Source: Chaetoderma sp. LZ-2023a (lineage: Eukaryota > Mollusca > Caudofoveata > Chaetodermatida > Chaetodermatidae). Taken from it: a DNA stretch of 64,000 nt. The stretch covers positions 35,995,443 through 36,059,442 of the forward strand of contig CM067373.1 of assembly GCA_034401795.1 (NCBI GenBank), written 5' to 3'. Shown here piece by piece: positions 43,713 to 55,100 of the stretch; position 1 is the stretch's first letter, and every line of letters starts with the position of its first letter. The position numbers and the translations under genes are program-made. Under the pieces are notes generated by a model. The model made no database searches, was not told where the DNA came from, and worked only from the letters and a program-made list of their open reading frames with translations.

Positions 43713-44821
43713 TAGGCTTGTGCGATTTTTGCTTTGAAACATCGCGATCGATTTTATTAAAAAAATCGCGATTTTCGATTAAATCGTAGGTCCAAACTCC
43801 CAAAATTATAAACTGGTGTAACGTGACTTGTTCCTAGAAAAAGTTGAAATAAATGATACAAAAATAGCACGAAATTAAAACACACATTCTTACCATCCTA
43901 CGTCTCTGCTTAATGTATACCGTATATCCATCATCGCGGGAGTGAAATTATTAATTGGGACCGCCCAAATATTGCGTATAGTTTAATAAACATTATTTAT
44001 TTCATCAAAATTTGAGATAAAATGTCGCCGAGAAAGAAATATAAATTACATGATGTGTCAGCTTCCGCTTATAGCCTCCCTTTGTAGGACGAGTTTAGGT
44101 CATTACCGGAGTAACGCAAAGACGCTAATATTAGTACCCAGGGAGATACTGCGCAATTCACATACATAGGACGGTAGCTTTGAGTAGGTACGACTGTAAC
44201 GGCATAAACTCGTCCTATAGTGCAGTTTATAGTTGCTTTCAGAATGTACGATTTACATTTAAGTGTAATCAACAGAACGCACAGTTCAAAATCTAACAAT
44301 CTGGAATGCTGTTGCTTTATTTTATTTAATTTGACATGACAACCGAATCAAAAAGGAAAAATTATTACACCGCCTGAAATTGCTAACCCTAGAATTAAAA
44401 AGAATTATGTTCACTGATTGCCTAACACTCTGCAACTAAGTATATACTTGGCATTTCACGACAGACGCAGGGCCTGCAGCGAAAGAAAGAAAATTATATA
44501 GCTATTCAACAGAGTAACTAGCTGGTTTTCTCAATGACAAAGGTGTTACCTCGCTATTGTTAGCTTGTTTATTGTAGCGCTTTGTGTTGTGATTAATAAT
44601 TATTCAACACGTGCATGGCACGGCGGGATATAAACACGATGAACACAGGCGTGAATCGTACTCATGTACTGATAAAATGCGACGGAAAAGTACATACTTC
44701 AGATTTTAAAAAACATGACATTTTTTACGGTTTTCCGATTTTTCCTCAATTACATCGTAAAAATCGCGATTTTAAAAATAAATCAAACTTCACGATTAAA
44801 TCGAAAAATCGCACAAGCCTA
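43713..44821. mobile_element. Non-autonomous hAT element, 1109 bp
   Basis: Perfect 18-bp terminal inverted repeats TAGGCTTGTGCGATTTTT, flanked by the 8-bp direct repeat ATGTGTAC (43705-43712 and 44822-44829). The 8-bp duplication with T/CAG-type ends indicates the hAT superfamily. It is inserted in the 42-bp satellite, whose unit contains ATGTGTACCATTGC. The inside has GAGTGAAATTATTAATTGGG and CAAATATTGCGTATA, shared with the elements at 44896 and 61377. No transposase frame. Confidence 0.93.
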
Positions 44822-44895
44822 ATGTGTACCATTGCTTAGCCGCTTATAATCCTCACAATTTCTGATGTGTACCCTTGCTCTAAAGACACTTAGAA

Positions 44896-45698
44896 GTAGG
44901 CTTGCTCAATTATTTGATTATTCGACTAATCGCGATTATTCTTTAAAATATGATCATGGACGATTATAAAACTAATAATTGAATAATCGAAGATTTGCAA
45001 TCTCCAAGATAGTTGTTTTTCAAAAAGAAAAGTAATATACATCGTCTATTAGTAGCCTACGACTGATTCTATTAGGACAAGAGGCATTAAATTTCCAAAT
45101 AAGCATCTCTGATAAAGTGGGTGGGATTATTTTAGGTACATGTATATTTCAAGATAAAGTTGAAATCAATTCACTAAAATGGTTAAAACTGATATACAAT
45201 AACATGAAAATTGAACAATTTTCCGGAATAAATTCTTGCCGCCTTACGATTATGTTTAATATACACCTCAAAAACATTATCGCTGAAGTGAAATTATTAA
45301 ATGAAGCTGCCTAAATATTGCGCATCCTTCCAAATCAACAAAAATTTTACATAAAATGTTGTTGAGAAAAAATATAAATCATGTGATATTAGTAATCAGC
45401 TCTGGTTAAATCAAATTAAGAAGTATCAACAATTTTTAGAGTGAGTACTCGGATATAAATATCCTGGCCTCGGCACTCACATATCGCTATCGATTATCAT
45501 TGCGTGATGGTAACCGAGTATCGCACTTTAAATTCGATCGTGGTAAAATGGGTACCTGTTTAATATATACATAATATAATATAATTTTGTTCACGTTAAC
45601 GCACCCTAACTCAGAATGACATGTACGATATAATCGAAAATTGCGATTATTTTTTCAAAATGATCGCGATTATGAAAACTGAATAATCGTGCAACCCA
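44896..45698. mobile_element. Non-autonomous hAT element, about 800 bp
   Basis: Ends TAGGCTTGCTCAATTATT and GAATAATCGTGCAACCCA are imperfect inverted repeats; the 8-bp ACTTAGAA flanks it (44888-44895 and 45699-45706), with one extra G before the left end. Interior GTGAAATTATTAAATGAAGC and CTAAATATTGCGCATCC relate it to 43713-44821. Also inserted in the 42-bp satellite. No transposase. Confidence 0.85.
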
Positions 45699-48600
45699 AC
45701 TTAGAACCTCACAATTTGTGATGTGTACCATTGCTTAGACACTTAGAAGCTCACAATTTGTGATGTGTACCATTGCCTAGATACTTGTAACCGCACAATT
45801 TGTGATGTGTACCATCTTTTAGACACTTGTAACCTCACAATGGGTGATGTGTACAATTGCTTAGACACTTGTAACCTCCCAATGGGTGATGTGTACAATT
45901 GCTTATACACTTGTAACCACACAATTTGTGATGTGTACCATTGCTTACACTTGCAACCTCCCAATGGGAGATGTATACTGTTGCTTAGATACTTGTCACC
46001 TCACAATTTGTGATGTGTACCATTGCTTAGACACTTGTAACCACACAATTTGTGATGTGTACCATTGCTTAGATACTTAGAAGCTCACATGTGATGTGTA
46101 CCATTGTTTAAACACTTAGAAGCTCACATTATGTGATGGGTACCATTGCTTAGACACTTAGAACTTCCAAATGTGTGATGTGTACCATTGCTGGGACACT
46201 TAGCACACAATTTGTGATGTGTACCATTGCTTAGACACTTAGAACCTTCCAATGGGTGATGTGTACCATTGCTTAGACATTTAGAACCTCACATGTGATG
46301 TGTACCATTGCTTGGACACTTAGAAGCTCACAGTTTGTGATATGTACCATTGCTTAGACTCTTGCAACCTCACAATTTGTGATGTGTACCATTGCTTAAA
46401 CACTTGTTACCTCACAATTTGTGATGTGTACCAATGCTTAGACATTTAGAAGCTCACAATGTGTGATGTGTACCATTGCTTAGGCACTTAGCTCACAATG
46501 TGTGATGGGTACTATTGCTTAGATACTAAGAAACTCACAATTTGTGATGGGTACCATTGCTTAAACAGTTAGAACCTCCAAATGGGTGACGTGTACCATT
46601 GCTTAGACACTTAGAAGATCACAATTTGTTATGTGTACCATTACTTAGACACTTGCAACTTCAAAATTTGTGATGCGTACCATGGCTTAAACACTTAGAA
46701 GATCACAATTTGTTATGTATACCATTACTTAGACACTTAGCTCACAATTTGTGGTGTGTACCATTGCTTAGACACTTAGAAGCTCACAATGTGTGATGGG
46801 TATCATTGCTTAGACACTAAGAAACTCACAATCTGTGATGTGTACCATTGCTTAGACACTTGCAACGTCACAATTTGTGATGCGTACCATTGCTTAAACA
46901 CTTGCCACCTCACAATTCGTGATATGTGCCATTGCTTAGACACTTAGAAGCTCACAATGTGTGATGGGTACTATTGCTTAGATACTAAGAAACTCACAAT
47001 TTGTGATGTGTACCATTGCTTAGGCACTTAGCTCACAGTTTGTGATGTGTACCATTGCTTAGACACTTATAAGCTCACAATGTGTAATGTGTACCATTGC
47101 TTAGGAACTTAGCTCACAATGTGTGATGAGTACCATTGCTTAGAAACTTGCAACATCACAATTTGTGATGTGTACCATTGCTTAAACACTTGCCACCTCA
47201 CAATTTGTGATATGTGCCATTGCTTAGACACTTAGAAGCTCACAATGTGTGACGTGTACCATTGCTTAGGCACTTAGCTCACAATGTGTGACGGCTACCA
47301 TTGGTTAGACTCTTGCAACCTCACAATTTGTGATGTGTGCCATTGCTTAAACACTTGTCACCTCACAATTTGTGATGTGTACCAATGCTTAGACATTTAG
47401 AAGCTCACAATGTGTGATGTGTACCATTGCTTAGACATGTGCAACCTCACAATTTGTGATGTGTACCATTGCTTAGACACTTGTCACCTCACAACTTGTG
47501 ATGCGTACCATTGCTTAGACACTTCGAACCTCACAATTTGTGATGTGTACCATTGCTTAGACACTTGTCACCTCACAATTTGTGATGCGTACCATTGCTT
47601 AGATACTTAGAAGCTCACAATGTGTGATGTGTACCATTGCTTAGACACTTAGAACCTCCCAATGTCTGGTATGTACTACTGCTTAGACACTTAGGTCTCA
47701 ATGTGTGATGTGTACCATTGCTTAGACACTAAGAACCTCACAATTTGTGATGTGCACCATTGCTTAGACACTTAGAAGCTCACAATGTGTGATGTATACC
47801 ATTGCTTAGGCACTTAGCTCACAATGTGTGATGGGTACTATTGCTTAGATACTAAGAAACTCACAATTTGTGATGTGTACCATTGCCTAGACACTTACAT
47901 GTAGCTCACAGTTTGTGCTGTGTACCATTACTTAGACATTTAGAAGATTACAAATTGTGATGTGTACCATTGCTTAGACACTTAGCTCACAATATGTGAT
48001 GTGTACCATTGCTTAGACAGCTGTATCCTCACAATTTGTGATGGGTACCATTGTTTAGACACGTGTAACCTCACAATGTGTGGTGTGTACCATTGCTTAG
48101 ACACTTAGCTCACAGTTTGTGATGTGTACCATTGCTTAGACACTTTGATCACAATTTGTGATGTGTACCATTACTTAGACACTTAGCTCACAATTTGTGG
48201 TGTGTACCATTGCTTAGACACTTATAAGCTCACAATGTGTAATGTGTACCATTGCTTAGGCACTTAGCTCACAATGTGTGATGGGTACTATTGCTTAGAT
48301 ACTAAGAAACCCCCCCACAGACCCCCCTGGTGGGTTGGTCTGTTGTTTTATTAACCACTATAAAAACATACTTACCGTTCAATCACTACTTGCTAAATCA
48401 ATTATCTGCATTTAGCTATCAGAATAACATTTTTATGCCTGGAAACACACCTCCCCATGCCTATTCCTATTAATATGGACCCTTAACCAGGCTAACGGTT
48501 AAGTCCATCTACAGCATAATGACAGGTATAGACTGGCACCAGTCTATAATCCCTCATAGTGTCGCTTGTCACTAAGCGCGCTCGCACATGCGCACTGGAG

Positions 48601-51470
48601 CCCAAATAGGAAACAGATTCACTTTTCTAAATTTAAGTGCTAAATATTAAAGTCCAATTATCAAATCTTACCACGCGGGGTGGTTGAGGCCGGGTCATAG
48701 TGATTGAACGGTATGTTTTTATAGTGGTTAATAAAACAACAGACCAACCCACCAGGGGGGTTGTTATTACACCACAAAGACATCCATTACCATTCAATCA
48801 CTACTTGCTAAACCCGTAGATTTGGTCAGTGCCCCATTTAAACATTAGGTGGGAGGAGATTTGAGAACAAGGATAAAAATTAAACCAATCTTATCCAAAT
48901 GTTAATAACATAACATAATAGTGCATTTAGCTCAATCACACCGTGATTAGCAAATAAGGAAAACTTGAACTTACAGAAATAAATAAAAAACCAAAAGAAG
49001 ACTCTCACCATTTCTCAGAATGCGTGATGGGTATCATTGCTTAGACACTTGCAACCTCACAATTTGTGATGTGTACCATTGCTTAAACACTTGTCACCTC
49101 ACAATTTGTGATATGTGCCATTGCTTAGACACTTATAAGCTCACAATGTGTAATGTGTACCATTGCTTAGGAACTTAGCTCACAATGTGTGATGGGTACC
49201 ATTGCTTAGACACTAAGAAACTCACAATCTGTGATGTGTACCATTGCTTAGACACTTGCAACCTCACAATTTGTGATGTGTACCATTGCTTAAACACTTG
49301 TCACCTCACAATTTGTGATATGTGCCATTGCTTAGACACTTAGAAGCTCACAATGTGTGATGTGTACCATTGCTTAGGCACTTAGCTCACAGTGTGTGAT
49401 GGCTACCATTGCTTAGACAGTAAGAAACTCACAATGTGTATGTACCATTGCTTAGACACGTTTAACCTCACAATGTGTGGCGTGTGCCATTGCTTAGACA
49501 CTTAGAACCTCCCAATGTGTGATGTGTACCATTGCTTAGACACTTGTAACTTCACAATTTGTGATGTGTACCATTACTTAGACACGTAGCCCACAGTTTG
49601 TGATGTATACCATTGCTTAGACACTTAGAAGCTCACAATGTGTGATGTGTACCATTGCTTAGGCACTTAGCTCACTATGTGTGATGGGTACCATTGCTTA
49701 GACACTTAGAACCTCACAATTTGTGATGTGTGTCATTGCTTAGACATGTGCAACATCACAATTTGTAATGTGTACCATTGCTTAGACACTTGTCACCTCA
49801 CAATTTGTGATGCATACCATTGCTTACACACTTCGAACCTCACAATTTGTGATGTGTACCATTGCTCAGACATGTGCAATCTCACAATTTGTGATGTGTA
49901 CCATTGCTTAGACACTTGTCACCTCACAATTTGTGATGCGTATCATTGCTTAGACATTTAGAACCTCACAATTTGTGATGTGTACCATTGCTTAGACACT
50001 TAGAAGCTCACAATGTGTGATGTATACCATTGCTTAGGCACTTAGCTCACAATGTGTGATGTGTACCATTGTTTAGACACTTAGAACCTCCCAATGTCTG
50101 GTATGTACTATTGCTTAGACACCTAGCTCTCAATGTGTGATGTGTACCATTGCTTAGACACTTAGAAGATTACAATCTGCGATGTATACTATTGCTTAGA
50201 CACCTAGCTCACAATTTGTGATGTGTACCATTGCTTAGACACTTAGCTTACAAATTGTGATGTGCACCATTGCTTAGACAGTTACCGTAGAACCTCCAAA
50301 TGGGTGATGTGTACCATTGCTTAGACACTTAGATGATCACAATTTGTGATGTGTACCATTACTTAGACACTAAGATCACAGTTTGTGATGTGTACCATTG
50401 CTTACAGATAGAACCTCCAAATGGGTGATGTGTACCTTTGCTTAGACATTAAGAAACTCACAATATGTGATGTTTACCATTGCTTAAACACTTGTCACCT
50501 CACAATTTGTGATGTGTACCATTGCTTACACACCTGTATCCTCACAATTTGTGATGGGTACCATTGCATAGACACGTGTAACCTCACAATGTGTGGCATG
50601 TACCATTGCTTAGACACTGAGAACCTCTCAATGTGTGATGTGTACCATTGCTTAGACACTTGTCACATCACAATTTGTGATGTGTACCATTGCTTAGACT
50701 CTTAGCCCACAATTTGTGATGTGTACCATTACTTAGACACTTAGAAGCTCACAATGAGTGATGTGTACCATTGCTTAGGTACTTAGCTCACAATATGTGA
50801 TGGGTACCATTGCTTAGACACTTCGAGCCTCACAATTTGTGATGTGTACCATTGCTTAGACATGTGCAACCTAAATTTTTTATGTGTACCATTGCTTAGA
50901 CACTTGTCACCTCATAATTTGTGATGCGTACCAAGCTCACAATGTGTGATGTGTACCATTGCTTAGATACTTAGAAGCTCACAATGTGTGATGTGTACCA
51001 TTGCTTAGATATTTAGAAGCTCACAATGTGTGATGTGTACCATTGCTTAGATACTTAGAACCTCCCAATGTCTGGTACATGTATGTACTATTGCTTAGAC
51101 ACTTAGAAGCTCTCAATGTGTGATGTGTACCATTGCTTAGACACTTGTCACCTCACAATTTGTGATGCGTACTATTGCTTAGATATTTAGAAGCTCACAA
51201 TGTGTGATGTGTACCATTGCTTAGACACTTAGAACCTCCCAATGTCTGGTATGTACTATTGCTTAGACACTTAGCTCTCAATGTGTGATGTGTACCATTG
51301 CTTAGCCACTAAGAACCTCACACTCTGTGATGTGTACTATTGCTTAGACACATAGAAGCTGCTTAGACACATAGAAGCTCACAATATGTGATATGTATCA
51401 CTGCTTAGACATGTGTAACCTCACAATTTGTGATGCGTACCATTGCTTAGACACTTAGAACCTCACATTT
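45699..51470 (+). repeat. 42-bp satellite, well over 100 copies
   Basis: Unit GATGTGTACCATTGCTTAGA followed by CACTTAGAAGCTCACAATGT and GT, with a 36-bp variant lacking AGAAG. Because 42 is a multiple of 3, long open frames coding a 14-residue motif (CDVYHCLDTCHLTI) appear on the + strand, for example at 47410-47610 and 50421-50705. The array is interrupted at 48311-49014, and its left outliers flank the two hAT elements. Confidence 0.97.
48311..49014. mobile_element. 704-bp insertion with long inverted repeats
   Basis: Breaks a satellite unit between ACTAAGAAAC and CTCAGAATGCG. Inverted repeats of about 64 bp run from CCCCCCTGGTGGGTTGGTCT at 48322 to ACCAACCCACCAGGGGGG ending 48760; the left arm has 4 extra bases (CTTA). 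The remainder, 48761-49014, repeats the phrase TACCATTCAATCACTACTTG from inside the left arm region. Superfamily not assigned; no clear target-site duplication or open frame. Confidence 0.8.
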
Positions 51471-51812
51471 GTTTATATCGAGGCATGTTGTATACCGATT
51501 GATGAACACGCCATGCTTTCCATTTATTGCAAACATCATCACAGAGGCATTTAAAAATTATGGCATCACTTTTTTAATCGGACAACAGAATTTAACGTAC
51601 AAAATAGTTCATTTATTCAGTCTCTAAGTAATTAAGCTTACATCATCCCCTTCTTGGTGAAGTGACAAATGCACTACATAACAAAGAGAAACATTTGTCA
51701 CTTTGCCAAGATTATTTTGTTTTAAGGTTGTAACTTTCATTGTGCTCAGAAATGAAAATACATAGCATCAAACCACACAAACAGAATGTGAATACTTCAG
51801 CAAAGTCAAGTT
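51471..51812. other. Gene 2 intron, nothing recognised
   Basis: Short stretch between satellite and family B copy. CAAATGCACTACATAAC..AACATTTGTCACTT is weakly palindromic. Confidence 0.4.
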
Positions 51813-52050
51813 GTTTAATCTTTAATGGTCAAACCAACCAAAAGGGCTTCTGCAGTGCTCTTGGAGAAACATCCATTTACAGGCCAAGAGATTATTTTTG
51901 AAAATTTCTCGCTGAAATGCCTGGTTCAATAAATGAATCAGTCATTCCAGTTAGAAAGTTTTAAAAATAGTCTGCGCCTGGTGTACAAATGGACATTCGT
52001 TAAGCAAAGATGTTTATTTTATTACCTAATCCTGACCATTCATGGGTTAA
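51813..52050. mobile_element. MITE family B, diverged
   Basis: TTTAATCTTTAATGGTCAAA, CATCCATTTACAGGCCAAGA, GCCTGGTTCAATAAATGAAT and GTGTACAAATGGACATTC; ends CATGGGTTAA. Confidence 0.8.
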
Positions 52051-52160
52051 TATCTCCTATTGTCAAACATTCGAAGGATCAGCCAATGTTAGATATATTA
52101 CATGTTAAAGATCACCAATCTCCTTATTTATAGCTACTGTTTAGGTTACAGAATACATAC

Positions 52161-55100
52161 CAACTCTTTATTTTGTGTGGCATGCTGATGAGACTTCAGC
52201 TCCACCGTTAATTCATGCATATTCCTCTTCTTTTTGTCTGATTGATGAGCCACTTTGGCAAGCTTTTTCTTACAGCGTACATATTTTCCTTTCTTATTTC
52301 TTGACAACCCCGATTTTGGAACTGATTGAACTAACAACTGGCCTTTCACTGGTGTGTCATCTGCAGCTTGTGGTGCATAAATGACTGAAGCACCATTCTC
52401 ACCCATTTCGCAGCTCTCCTCTGAAGCAATATTACAATCTGATGGCAATTCCAAAATCAATGCGGAACACTCTCCCAATTTACTATAACCTCCTGTGAAT
52501 ATCTTTCTGTTAGATGCCAAGGACGGCTTGAAGAACAAGACCTCACTGTCAGTAGAGAGCTCAGCTTGTGTTGGGGATATATTAGATGTCAAAGATGGCT
52601 TCAAGAGCGAGATGTCACTGTCACTGGAAGGCTCAGAAGACATCTGAGGTAAGAGAGGCGATTCCAAGATTGAAGCAGACTTGTCAAACGAGGATTTAGA
52701 TTCTGTTGAAGACATATTAGATGATAATGGCGTTTCCAATACTGAAGCAGATTTCTCACAGATGTGTTCAGACTCGGGTAATGAGATATTAGATTCTGAT
52801 GGTGAGTCAAAGATTGAAGTAACATTCTCACCAGAGAGTTTAGGCTTAGGTGACGAAGTACATGTATTTGATGTCAATGGCAATGTCAATATTGCAGAAG
52901 CACTGTCACAGGAGTATCTATGGCATGTTGAAGGTTTATTAGATGCAAAGTCTAAAATTGACAAGATGGTTTCAGAAGAATTATTATGTTTTGATGAAGT
53001 CACATTAGATGACGATTGTGAATCTGAAATTGAAACAGTTGTCTCATTGGAGCGCTTACGCCTTGTTGGGGATGACTTAGATGCTAAATCTGATTCCACA
53101 GCTGAATCAATGGCCTCACCAGAGATTCCACATTCTGTTAATATCACATTAGATAATGACGGTGGCTGTAAGGCTAAAGCAGCTTTCTTACTAGAATGAT
53201 TATGCTTCGCTAATGTTTTCTTAGATACTGGATTTGACACTTTATCGGAATGATTACGCTTTGTTAATGTTGTACGAGATGATAATTTTGACTCTAACAC
53301 TGAAACAGTTGTTTCACCAAAACATGAACGCTTTCTTAATTTTGTTTTAGTTTCCGGTTGCGATTCTAAAACTGAAGATGTCTTAGCATCAGAACGTTTA
53401 CGCTTTGTTAATGTTGTTTTAGATTCTGGTTGTAGCTCGGAGACAGAAACAGTTACTTCACCAGAATGCTTTTGTTTTGATAAATTAGATGCCAGTTGTA
53501 ACTCCAAGACTGAATTATTTGCATCGTCAGACCCCATATCCCTTGTTAATACTGTAATAGATTCTGGTTGTGAGTCTAAGGCTGAAGCGGTCGTCTCATC
53601 AGAACGTTTACGCTTTGGTAATGTTCTGTTAGATACTGGTTTTGACTTCAAGACAGAAACAGTAACTTTACCAGAATGTTTACGCTTTGCCGCTGCTAAA
53701 GTAGATGCCGGTTCTGACTCTAAGACTGAAATGTTTGCATCATCAGATCCTGTATTCGATACTGTCTGTGACTCCAAGATTGAAGCGGTCGTCTCATCGC
53801 AGTGCCTATGTGTTGTTAATTTTATATTAGACTGCGGTTCTGAGTCTGAGATTGAAACCGTCTTGTCATCAGAACATTTACGATTTGGTAATGTACTAGA
53901 TACTGTTTGTGAAATGCTAACTTTACCAGAATGTTTACGTTTTGCCACTGCTAAAGTAGATGCCGGTTCTGACTCTAAGACTGAAATGTTTGCATCATCA
54001 GATCGCTTATCCCTTGTTAATACTGTATTCGATTCTGTCTGTGACCCCAAGATTGAGGCGCTTGTGTCATCAGAGCGCTTATGCTTTGTTAATTTTGCAT
54101 TAGATTCTGGTTCCGAGTCTGAGACTGATACAATCTTGCGATCAGAATGCTTACGCTTTGGTAATGTTTTGTCAGATACCGCTTGTGAAATGGTAACTTT
54201 AACAGAATGTTTACGTTTTGCCACTGCTAAAGCAGATGCCAGTTCTGACTCTAAGACTGAAATGTTTGCATCATCAGATCGCTTATCCCTTGTTAATACT
54301 GTATTCGATTCTGTCTGTGATCCCAAAATTGAGGCGCTTGTCTGATCAGAGCGCTTATGCTCTGTTAATTTTGTATTAGATACAATCTTTTGATCAGAAC
54401 GCTTACGCTTTGGTAATGTTTTGTCAGATACTGCTTGTGAAATGGTAACTTTAACAGAATGTTTATGTTTTGTCACTGCTAAAGCAGATGCTGGTTCTGA
54501 CCCTAAAACTGAAATGTTTGCATCATCAGATTGCTTATCCGTTGTTAATGCTGTATTCGATTCTGTCTGTGACCACAAGATGGAAGCAGTCATCTCATCA
54601 GAGTGCCTATGTTTTGTTAATTTTATATTAGATTCTGGTTCCGAGTCTGAGACTGATACAATCTTATGACCAGAACGCTTACACTTTGGTAATGTTTTAT
54701 CAGCTACTGTTTGTGAAACGGTAACTTTGCCAGAATGTTTACGTTTTGCCACGGCTAAAGTAGATGCCGGTTCTGGCTCTAAGGCGGGAATGTTTGCATC
54801 ATTAGATCGCCTATCCCTTGTTAATACTGTAACAGATTCTGGTTGTGACTCTAAGGCTGAAGCGGTCGTCTCATCAGAATGCTTATGCTTTGGTAATGTT
54901 TTATCCGATACTGTTTGTGAAATGCTAACTTTACCAGAATGTTTACGTTTTGTCACTGCTAAAGTAGATGCCGGTTGTGTTTCTAAGACTGGAGCGGTTA
55001 TCTTACCAGATCGCTTATGCTTTGCTATTGCTGTATTATCTATTGGTTGCGTGTCTGAAGGAGTCACTTCATGAGAATCATTACAGTGTGGCAATGTTGT

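Noticed and set aside
53731..54345. 204-codon + strand frame opposite gene 2 exon 1.
   Set aside because: Antisense to the coding repeats; an open antisense frame follows from the repeated codon pattern.
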